This document shows positions 20,620 to 28,036 of a DNA stretch of 64,000 bases, piece after piece. The DNA comes from an uncultured Oscillospiraceae bacterium (GTDB lineage Bacteria > Bacillota > Clostridia > Oscillospirales > Oscillospiraceae). How positions within the stretch are numbered: the stretch's first letter is position 1; every line of letters starts with the position of its first letter. The translations under genes and the position numbers were made by a program. Below the pieces are notes generated by a model that ran no database searches, was not told where the DNA came from, and was given only the letters and a program-made list of their open reading frames with translations. The stretch spans positions 1 to 64,000 of the forward strand of contig CANROF010000007.1 of assembly GCA_947632155.1 (NCBI GenBank). Direction: 5' to 3'.

Positions 20620-22185
20620 ATGGAAAAGAAGAAGCGGGGGGCCGTTTGGACCGTGGGGGTCATGATGGTCATAACCCTGGGCGGCAAGGTGCTGGGGCTT
20701 CTGCGGGACCGGCTGCTCACCGTCAATTACGGCAGCGGCCCGGAGGCCAACGCTTTCCTCACCGCCAGCCGGATTCCCCGGGTCTTTTTCGACACGGTCT
20801 TTGCCTCCGCCATATCCGCGTGCCTCATACCGGTGCTGGGCGAGGTGCTGGCAAAGCGGGGCAAGCGGGAGGCTTTCCGCTTCGCCGGGAATTTCATGAC
20901 GGTGATGGCCCTGCTGTGCGCCGTGCTCACGGGGCTTGGGGTCCTGTTCGCCCCGCAGCTCACCGGCCTCTTTGCCGACGGGTACGACGCCGGGACCGCG
21001 GCGCTGTGCGCGGATCTTACCCGCATCATGATGCCCACGGTGCTCTTTACGGGCCTTGCTTTCTGCTTCGTGGGGGTCTTGCAGACCTTCGACGAGTTCA
21101 ACATCCCCGCGGCCATCAGCCTCATCTCGAACCTGGCGGTCATCGCCTACTACCTGACGCTGAACGGGAAATACGGCATCTACGGCCTGGCCGCGGCGTT
21201 CCTGGCGGCCTGGGCCCTCCAGGCGCTGGTGCAGATCCCGGCCCTCCGGAAAAAGGGCTTTCGCCTCTACCCGTCGCTGTCGGTAAAAAACGACGACATG
21301 AAAAAGGTGTTCCGGCTTTTGCTGCCCGTGATGGTCAGCACCTGGGTCCTGCCCATCAATCAGACGGTGAATTCCAACTTCGGCTCCCGGCTCTTTGAGG
21401 GGGCGGGGGTCAGCGCCGTGGAGCTGGCCTACAACCTCTACACCGTCATCGCCGGGGTGTTCGTGCTGTCGGTGACGAATTACATCTTCCCGCGCCTGAC
21501 GCGGGAGAGCGCCCGGGGGGACGGCGGGGCCCTGCGGGAGACGCTGCGCTCCGCCACACACACCACGCTCTTCGTGGTCATCCCCATGACCGTGGGGCTC
21601 TTCGTCATGGCCCGGCCGCTGGTGAACTTCATCTACGGCGGCGGGGAGTTTGACGATTTCTCCGTGGGGATCACCGCCCGGGCCCTCCGGTACATGTCCC
21701 TGGGCATGATCGGCTACGCCCTCCAGGCGGTGCTGTCCCGGGCGTACTTCGCGGGGCAGTCCGGGCGGGTGCCGCTCATCGCCGGGGCGGCGTCCATCGG
21801 GGTGAACGCGGCCCTCTGCGCGCTGCTGACGCCGGCGCTGGACGTGGCGGGCATCGCCGCGGCCTCCGCGGCCTCCTTCGCCGTCAACGCCGCGGTGCTG
21901 GCTGTCCCGCTCAAAAAGCGGGGCGGGTGGTTTTTCGATAAAAAATTCATCCTCGATTTTGTAAAGCTCCTGCTTTGCTCCGCCCTCATGGGGGCGGCGG
22001 CCTTCTTCGCCCGGAGCCTTCTGGAGGGGCGGGCCGGGAAGCTTTTGACGCTGTGCCTGCCCGCCGGGGCGGGGGTGGTCCTTTACGCCGCGCTGACCTG
22101 GGCCCTGGGGCTTGAGGAGACGCGGTTTGCCCTTGGGGCGGTAAAAAAGCTGTTTGGGAAATTCAAAAAGGAGGCGGGAGAGTGA
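20620..22185 (+). CDS. murJ: Lipid II flippase MurJ
   Basis: MurJ moves the peptidoglycan precursor lipid II across the membrane. The 521-residue sequence is strongly hydrophobic with about 14 membrane segments, and the MATE-like N-terminus (KVLGLLRDRLLTVNYGSGPEANAF) and FFDTVFASAISACLIPVLGE are typical. It begins an operon for envelope polysaccharide genes; the stop overlaps the next start. It could alternatively flip a polysaccharide-linked lipid, since its neighbours are polymer genes. Confidence 0.92.
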   Translation: MEKKKRGAVWTVGVMMVITLGGKVLGLLRDRLLTVNYGSGPEANAFLTASRIPRVFFDTVFASAISACLIPVLGEVLAKRGKREAFRFAGNFMTVMALLCAVLTGLGVLFAPQLTGLFADGYDAGTAALCADLTRIMMPTVLFTGLAFCFVGVLQTFDEFNIPAAISLISNLAVIAYYLTLNGKYGIYGLAAAFLAAWALQALVQIPALRKKGFRLYPSLSVKNDDMKKVFRLLLPVMVSTWVLPINQTVNSNFGSRLFEGAGVSAVELAYNLYTVIAGVFVLSVTNYIFPRLTRESARGDGGALRETLRSATHTTLFVVIPMTVGLFVMARPLVNFIYGGGEFDDFSVGITARALRYMSLGMIGYALQAVLSRAYFAGQSGRVPLIAGAASIGVNAALCALLTPALDVAGIAAASAASFAVNAAVLAVPLKKRGGWFFDKKFILDFVKLLLCSALMGAAAFFARSLLEGRAGKLLTLCLPAGAGVVLYAALTWALGLEETRFALGAVKKLFGKFKKEAGE

Positions 22186-23618
22186 GAAAGATCCTTGAGG
22201 GAAGCCTTATTTTCCGGGCGCTCAGCGCCGCCGCGGCGTGGCTGGACAGACAGTGGAGCCGGAGCTTCATCTCCGGGCTCTTCGTGGGCGGGCCCCTCCG
22301 TGGCCGCGACGGCGGCATATTGGGAGGGCTCACGCGCCGGGTCCATCTTCTGCTGGCGCGGCTCTTCGCGGCGCTGAGGCTGGACAGGCTCCTGGACGGG
22401 AGCGTCTTCCGGAGGCAGTATTTCTGGATGGCCCTCACCGTGACGGCGGCGCCCGTTTTGCCCACCATGGCGGTGCTGGCCCTGGCTGTGATCGCCACGG
22501 GCTCCGTTATCCTGAACTACTGCTGCGACGGGGAGCGGCAAAACGCGGCCACGCCGCTGGCAAAGTGGATCGGCGCCTTCGCGGCGGTGTATCTGGGCTC
22601 TACGCTCTTCTCCGTGGACCTGCGGGGGAGCCTGCTGGGCGGGCTTCTGACGTCGTTTTTCGCACTCTTCGCCCTTGTGGTGGCGGACAACTGCCGCACG
22701 CGGGAGGACATCCGGCGGCTCATGGCCTGGATGACCGCCTCCGGGGCCGCGGTGGCCCTCATCGGCATCGCCCAGGCGGCGCTGGGGCTGGAGAGCACCG
22801 GCGCGTGGGTGGACAGCGGCGATTTTTCCAATATCACCCTGCGGGTCTGGTCTACGCTGGATAACCCCAACGTCCTGTCGGAGTATTTCATGCTGGCCAT
22901 ACCCGTCAGCGCCTGCGCCGCCTATGAGGCCAGGACCCTCAACGGGCGGCTGGCGGCGGGGCTGGCGGTGGCGGCGGAGCTTGTGTGCCTGGTGCTGACC
23001 TGGTCCCGGGGCGGCTGGCTGGGGCTCATTTTGGCCGCGGCGGTGTTCCTGGTCATCATGGACAAGCGCTTCATCGTCCTGGGCGTCCTGGGCCTGGCGG
23101 CGCTGGCGGCGGTGATGCCCCAGAGCCTCGTCGCCCGCTTTTCCAGCATCGGCAGCCGGGCGGACAGCTCCACCAACTACCGGGTCTATATCTGGCTGGG
23201 GTCCCTGGATATGCTGCGCGACTACTGGCTCACCGGCTTTGGCACGGGCGTGGCCGCGTTCCAGCACATCTACCCCCGGTACGCCTACAACGCCGTGGTG
23301 GCCCCCCACGCCCACAACCTGTTTTTGCAGATCTTCTGCGAGTGCGGCGCCGGCGGGATCCTGACGCTGCTGGCGGTTTTCCTGGGCGCGGTCCGGGAGC
23401 TGGGGCGGACCATCAAAAACGCCGCGGCGCGGCGCGGCAGGGTCCTCCCCGCGGCGCTGACGGCGTCCCTGGCGGGGTTCGCCCTCCAGAGCATGACGGA
23501 CCACTCGTTTTATAACTACCGGGTGACGCTGATGTTCTGGGTGACGGTGGGGCTGTGCGCCGCCGTGGGGCGCGTTTTGGGCGGCGGACCGGAGAGCGGT
23601 AAGGAGGCGGAGCGGTGA
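22182..23618 (+). CDS. O-antigen ligase/polymerase-like membrane protein
   Basis: The 478-residue integral membrane protein has about 10-12 hydrophobic segments and the Wzy/WaaL family core: NPNVLSEYFMLAIP, TWSRGGWLGLI and the extracellular loop YNAVVAPHAHNLFLQIFCECG containing the usual H-N pair. Such proteins polymerise or ligate lipid-linked glycans at the outer face. The N-terminal ~80 residues are an additional cytoplasmic or amphipathic region. Start GTG overlaps the murJ stop; AAAAAGGAGG upstream. Context suggests polymerisation of a secondary wall polysaccharide. Confidence 0.88.
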   Translation: MRKILEGSLIFRALSAAAAWLDRQWSRSFISGLFVGGPLRGRDGGILGGLTRRVHLLLARLFAALRLDRLLDGSVFRRQYFWMALTVTAAPVLPTMAVLALAVIATGSVILNYCCDGERQNAATPLAKWIGAFAAVYLGSTLFSVDLRGSLLGGLLTSFFALFALVVADNCRTREDIRRLMAWMTASGAAVALIGIAQAALGLESTGAWVDSGDFSNITLRVWSTLDNPNVLSEYFMLAIPVSACAAYEARTLNGRLAAGLAVAAELVCLVLTWSRGGWLGLILAAAVFLVIMDKRFIVLGVLGLAALAAVMPQSLVARFSSIGSRADSSTNYRVYIWLGSLDMLRDYWLTGFGTGVAAFQHIYPRYAYNAVVAPHAHNLFLQIFCECGAGGILTLLAVFLGAVRELGRTIKNAAARRGRVLPAALTASLAGFALQSMTDHSFYNYRVTLMFWVTVGLCAAVGRVLGGGPESGKEAER

Positions 23619-24745
23619 TAAGGATACTCAATATCATAAGCGACACGAATATCGGCGGCGCGGGCCGGACCATAATAAACTATTTGAAATACGCCGACCG
23701 CTCCCGGTTTGACATTTCCGTGGCCATGCCGGCGGGCTCGCTGCTGGCCGCCCCCATCAGGGAGCTGGGCGCCGCGGTCTACGAGGTGGACGGCATCGCC
23801 GACAGGTCCCTGGACTGGGGGGCCATCGCCAAGCTCCGGGAGGTCATAAATAAGGCCCGCCCCGACATCGTCCACACCCACGGCTCCATGTCCGGGCGTA
23901 TCGCCGGGCGTCAGTGCGGGAGGGTCGTCATCTACACCCGCCACTCCGCCTTCCCGGTGAAAAGCTATATAAAGCGCGGGCCCGGGCGGCTCCTCAACAA
24001 GCTCGTCAACGAGCACTACGCCGACAGGATCATCGCCATCTCCCCGGCGGCGGCGGAAAACCTCACCGACGGCGGCATCGACAAAAAATACATCGAGGTC
24101 ATGATGAACGGCGTGGAGCCGGTGGAGCGGCGGAGCCTCCAGGAGCAGGCGAAGCTCCGAAGCGAGCTGGGCCTGGCCCCCGGGGACTTCGTCATGGGCA
24201 TCACCGCCCGCATCGAGGACTACAAGGGCCACGAGGATATTTTGAAGGCCATGAAAAAGCTGGTCCCCGTCCACCCGGAGCTGAAGCTCCTCATCGCCGG
24301 GACCGGCGGGTACGAGGCGCAGGTCCGGGCGACATGCCGGGAGCTGGGGCTTGACAAAAACGTGATCTTTATGGGCTTCGTGTCCGACGTATCCGGCGTT
24401 TTGAGTATCCTCGATGTGCAGCTCAACGCCTCCTGGGGGACGGAGGCCTCCAGCCTTGCCATGCTGGAGGGGTTCAGCCTCTCGGTGCCGGCGGTGGCCT
24501 CGGATTACGGCGGCAACCCGTGGCAGGTGGAGGACGGCGTAAACGGCCTGCTGTTCCCGGCCAGGGACATCGAGGCCTTGGCGGACAGGATACGGCGGCT
24601 TTGCGAGGACCGGGCGGAGCTGGCACGGCTCGGCCTCGGCGCGGGGAGGGTCTACCGGGAGAAATTCACCGGGGAGCGCTTCGCCGCCAGGCTTGAGGAG
24701 ATCTATACTGCGGCATTGGAGGCAAAACATGGAAAAAGAAAATAA
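23615..24745 (+). CDS. Glycosyltransferase family 4
   Basis: This 376-residue cytosolic GT-B enzyme transfers a sugar onto a growing glycan. The N-terminal GT4 domain has DTNIGGAGRTIINYL (acceptor side) and VHTHGSMSG. The C-terminal donor domain has GITARIEDYKGHEDIL, FMGFVSDV and the EASSLAMLEGFSLSVPAVASDYGGNP signature with the ExxxxxxxE motif modified. GTG start overlapping the preceding gene. Sugar specificity is not readable. Confidence 0.92.
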   Translation: MIRILNIISDTNIGGAGRTIINYLKYADRSRFDISVAMPAGSLLAAPIRELGAAVYEVDGIADRSLDWGAIAKLREVINKARPDIVHTHGSMSGRIAGRQCGRVVIYTRHSAFPVKSYIKRGPGRLLNKLVNEHYADRIIAISPAAAENLTDGGIDKKYIEVMMNGVEPVERRSLQEQAKLRSELGLAPGDFVMGITARIEDYKGHEDILKAMKKLVPVHPELKLLIAGTGGYEAQVRATCRELGLDKNVIFMGFVSDVSGVLSILDVQLNASWGTEASSLAMLEGFSLSVPAVASDYGGNPWQVEDGVNGLLFPARDIEALADRIRRLCEDRAELARLGLGAGRVYREKFTGERFAARLEEIYTAALEAKHGKRK

Positions 24746-25250
24746 GAAACGCGGATTCATGAGAATCTTCAATGTGTTCGACCTGGTGCTCATCGCCGTG
24801 GCCGTCCTTTTGGCGGCGGCGCTGGTCATACCGAGGCTTGGCGGCTCCGGGGAGGACACGCCGGCGCCGCTGCCGCTGTCCTCCGGGACGGTGCAGGTGA
24901 GGTACGTCCTGGAGGTCACCGTCAGCGACGAGTACAGGGACGCGGCCAAGGCGGGCATGAACGTGGTGGACAAGATCCAGCACTACGACCTGGGCACCGT
25001 GGAGTCCGTGGAGGTGCGGGACGCCGTGAGGCGCATCACCGACTACGAAAACGGCCGGGTGGTCAACGCCGCCGTCCCGGGCCAGGTGACGATGCTGGTG
25101 ACCGTCGTGGGCCGGGCCGCGGTGTCCGGCACTAAGATATTGCTGGACGAGGGCTTCCTCATCAGGGTGGGCACGGGCGTCAACGGCATGTACGGGGACG
25201 TAAATCTATACGGCACTGTGGTGAGCATAGACAGGGGGACGGTGGCATGA
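24729..25250 (+). CDS. DUF4330 family membrane-anchored protein, first copy
   Basis: The 173-residue protein has a cytoplasmic MEKENKKRG start, one membrane segment (FDLVLIAVAVLLAAALVIP) and an extracytoplasmic beta-rich domain. It is a paralogue of the next gene; both match the DUF4330 pattern (membrane helix, then AVLDKVQ/VGD-type strands). The ATG lies within the end of the glycosyltransferase gene, so translation is coupled. The function of DUF4330 is unknown. Recurrent location beside CsaB-type genes suggests a role in polysaccharide export or assembly. Confidence 0.8.
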   Translation: MEKENKKRGFMRIFNVFDLVLIAVAVLLAAALVIPRLGGSGEDTPAPLPLSSGTVQVRYVLEVTVSDEYRDAAKAGMNVVDKIQHYDLGTVESVEVRDAVRRITDYENGRVVNAAVPGQVTMLVTVVGRAAVSGTKILLDEGFLIRVGTGVNGMYGDVNLYGTVVSIDRGTVA

Positions 25251-25777
25251 AAAAGAGAAGGCTCTTTGACGAGCAGGGCCGTATTTTCGGCGTGATAAGC
25301 GTGGTCGATATACTGGCCGTGCTGGTGGTGGCGGCGCTGGGGCTGATGCTCTACATGCGCTTCGCCCCCGCCGGGGACAGCGGCTCCGGCCTCCAGGGGG
25401 GCGCCGGCGGCGCCGACGCCCTGCTGCGGTGCGAATTCCTCCTCTCCGGCCAGCGCGATTACGTGGCGGACGCCATCGAGGTGGGGGACGAGCTGTATTT
25501 CCCCGGCTCCGACACCTTACTGGGGCGCGTCACCGGAAAGCGGACGGAGGCGTACATGCAGGTCACCTCCACCCTGGACGGGCAGGTGGTGAAAATGCCC
25601 ACGGAGGACCTGGTGGACATCTATATCACCGTGGAGAGCGCCGGCGTGGTCGCCGACGGCCAGTGCTACCTCAAGGGAAATCAGGTGCTCCTTAAAAACA
25701 CCACGGTGTCCTTTGAGACGCGGTTCATCGGCTTCTCCGCCGTGCTCAAGTCCTGCACGTATGAGGTGACGGGATGA
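25247..25777 (+). CDS. DUF4330 family membrane-anchored protein, second copy
   Basis: The 176 residues start MKKRRLFDEQGRIFGVISVVD, then one membrane segment (AVLVVAALGLMLYMRF) and a secreted domain with IEVGDELYFPGSDTLLGRV and GFSAVLKSCTYEVTG. It is longer in its outer loop than the first copy and is a clearer DUF4330 match. It overlaps both neighbours by four bases, which places it firmly in the murJ-csaB operon. The pair may act as a heteromer; that is inference. Confidence 0.82.
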   Translation: MKKRRLFDEQGRIFGVISVVDILAVLVVAALGLMLYMRFAPAGDSGSGLQGGAGGADALLRCEFLLSGQRDYVADAIEVGDELYFPGSDTLLGRVTGKRTEAYMQVTSTLDGQVVKMPTEDLVDIYITVESAGVVADGQCYLKGNQVLLKNTTVSFETRFIGFSAVLKSCTYEVTG

Positions 25778-27975
25778 GGATACTGATGGCCACCATGGGC
25801 CTGGACATCGGCGGCGCCGAAACGCACATCGTGGAGCTCACCCGGGAGCTGCTGCGGCGGGGCCACGAGGTCACCGTGGCGTCCAACGGCGGGGCGTATG
25901 TGCCCGAGATCGAGGCCGCCGGGGCGCGCCACGTGTCGGTGCCCATGCACAAGCGCAACCCTTTTCTTATGATAAAGTCCCTGTTCCTCCTGCGCAGGCT
26001 CATCCGGGAGGAGCGGCCGGACGTGGTCCACGCCCACGCCAGGATACCGGCCTTTTTGTGCGGGATACTGAAAAGGACCATGGACTTCCCCTTTGTCACC
26101 ACCGCCCACTGGGTGTTCAGCACCGGCGGGGCGCTGAGGGTCCTGACCAATTGGGGCGAGCGGACGATAGCCGTCTCGGAGGACATAAAGAAGTACCTGA
26201 CGGACAGCTACGGCGTGCCGGAGGACCGTATTTTCGTGACGATAAACGGCATCGACACGGAAAAATTCTCCCCGGAGGTGTCGGGGGAGGACTTCCGCGC
26301 CGAGCAGGGCATCCCCCAGGGGGCGCCGGTGGCGGTGAACGTCAGCCGCCTGGATGAGAGCCGCGCGGACGCGGCGGAGGCGCTTATCAAAATCTCCCAG
26401 CGCCTTGCCCGGCGCGTGCCCGGCGTGGTCATCGTCATCGCCGGCGGCGGCGGGAGGCTCCAGGAGCTTCGCGCCAGGGCCGAGGAGGCGAATATCAAGA
26501 TCGGCCGCAAGTGCGTGATCCTCACCGGACCCAGGACGGATATAAACAGGATCTGCGCCGCGGGGGACGTCTTTGTGGGCGTGTCCCGGGCGGCGCTGGA
26601 GGCCATGGCCTGCGGAAAGCCGGCGGTGCTGGCCGGCAACGAGGGCTGTATGGGCCTTTTTGACGAGGACAAGCTTGAGGAGAGCATCGCCGGGAATTTC
26701 TGCTGCCGGGGGTGCCCCAAAATGACGGACGAGGCGCTTTTGGACGACGTCACCACGGCGCTGACGCTGCCGGAGGAGGAGACGGCGCGGCTCCGGGAGC
26801 TCTCCCGCCGGGTGGTGCTGGAGCACTACAGCGTCGGGCGCATGGCGGAGGACGCCATGGCGGCCTACGCCGCCGCGCAGCCGCCGGAGCGGGTGGTGCT
26901 CAGCGGCTATTACGGCTTTGACAACGCCGGGGACGAGGCCATTTTGGGGGAGCTGGTCCGGGCGGTGAACGGCATGTCGCCGGGAGCGGAGATAACGGTT
27001 TTGTCCAAGGACCCGGCGTGGACCGAAAAGCACTACGGCTGCGGGGCGGCGCCGCGGTTTTCCCCCTTTAAGGTCTACCGGGCCATACGCCGGTGCGACC
27101 TTATGGTGTCCGGCGGCGGGAGCCTCTTCCAGGACAGCACCTCCACCAGGTCCCTGGTCTATTATACGTCCCTCCTGGCCCTGGCCCAGAGGCTGGGGAA
27201 GAGGACGTATCTCTACGCCAACGGCGTGGGGCCGGTGTCCCGGGCCGCCAACCGCCGGAGAGTCTGCCAGGTGGCGCAGCGCGCCGACGCCGTGACGCTC
27301 CGGGACCCGGATTCCCTGGAGGAGCTTCGCCAAATGGGGGTGGAGCGGGAGGACATGGCCGTAACCGCCGACCCCGTGTTCACGCTGCCGCTGCCGGACC
27401 CCCGGCGGGCAAAGGAGATCTTGCAGAGCGCCGGCATCGACGGCCCCTTCGCCGCCGTGTCCGTCCGGCCCTTCGACGCGCCGGAGGGGTATTTTGAGAG
27501 GCTGGCCCAGGCGCTGGACGCCGTATACGAGAGCCGCGGGCTCAAAATCGTCTTTCTCTCCATGCAGCCCCGGCGGGACGAGCCCGTGAGCTGGCGGGTG
27601 GCGGATATGATGAAGGCCCCCGCCGCGGTGCTGTCCGGCGACTACGCGCCCCAGGAGCTGATGGGCATCATCGGTCGGGCCCAGGTGGTGCTGAGTATGC
27701 GGCTCCACGCCCTCATTTTCGCGGCGCGGATGGCCGTCCCGGCGCTGGGCTTTATTTATGACCCCAAGGTGGCAAGCTATCTTGCGCTTCTCCACCAGCC
27801 CTCCGCCGGGGGCGAGGGCGACATGGACCCCCGGGCCGTCTCCGACGCCGTGGGCGTGATACTGGATAACCGCGCGGAGCTGGCCCTGCGGCTGGAGGAC
27901 ACCACCCGGCGCCTCTCCGCCGCCGCCGCGGAGAACGACAGGATACTGGGAGAGCTCCTGGGCGCCGGCGCGTGA
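25774..27975 (+). CDS. csaB: Fusion of GT4 glycosyltransferase and CsaB-type polysaccharide pyruvyl transferase
   Basis: The 733-residue protein joins two enzymes. Residues 1-~365 form a GT4 glycosyltransferase (GLDIGGAETHIVELTRELLRRGH, VSRLDESRADAAEALI, LEAMACGKPAVLAGNEG). From ~373 a pyruvyl transferase follows: VVLSGYYGFDNAGDEAIL, SGGGSLFQDSTSTRSLVYY and MRLHALIFAARMAVP, with the SMRLH motif. CsaB ketal-pyruvylates a secondary wall polysaccharide, the ligand of SLH domains. Last gene of the operon. An SLH protein gene is present at 40.5 kb. Fusion would couple sugar addition with pyruvylation. Confidence 0.9.
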   Translation: MRILMATMGLDIGGAETHIVELTRELLRRGHEVTVASNGGAYVPEIEAAGARHVSVPMHKRNPFLMIKSLFLLRRLIREERPDVVHAHARIPAFLCGILKRTMDFPFVTTAHWVFSTGGALRVLTNWGERTIAVSEDIKKYLTDSYGVPEDRIFVTINGIDTEKFSPEVSGEDFRAEQGIPQGAPVAVNVSRLDESRADAAEALIKISQRLARRVPGVVIVIAGGGGRLQELRARAEEANIKIGRKCVILTGPRTDINRICAAGDVFVGVSRAALEAMACGKPAVLAGNEGCMGLFDEDKLEESIAGNFCCRGCPKMTDEALLDDVTTALTLPEEETARLRELSRRVVLEHYSVGRMAEDAMAAYAAAQPPERVVLSGYYGFDNAGDEAILGELVRAVNGMSPGAEITVLSKDPAWTEKHYGCGAAPRFSPFKVYRAIRRCDLMVSGGGSLFQDSTSTRSLVYYTSLLALAQRLGKRTYLYANGVGPVSRAANRRRVCQVAQRADAVTLRDPDSLEELRQMGVEREDMAVTADPVFTLPLPDPRRAKEILQSAGIDGPFAAVSVRPFDAPEGYFERLAQALDAVYESRGLKIVFLSMQPRRDEPVSWRVADMMKAPAAVLSGDYAPQELMGIIGRAQVVLSMRLHALIFAARMAVPALGFIYDPKVASYLALLHQPSAGGEGDMDPRAVSDAVGVILDNRAELALRLEDTTRRLSAAAAENDRILGELLGAGA

Positions 27976-28036
27976 GCGAAGGCGCGAACAACGTAAATCA
28001 TGGGACAAGCCCAAAAAATATGAAAGGACAGATACT

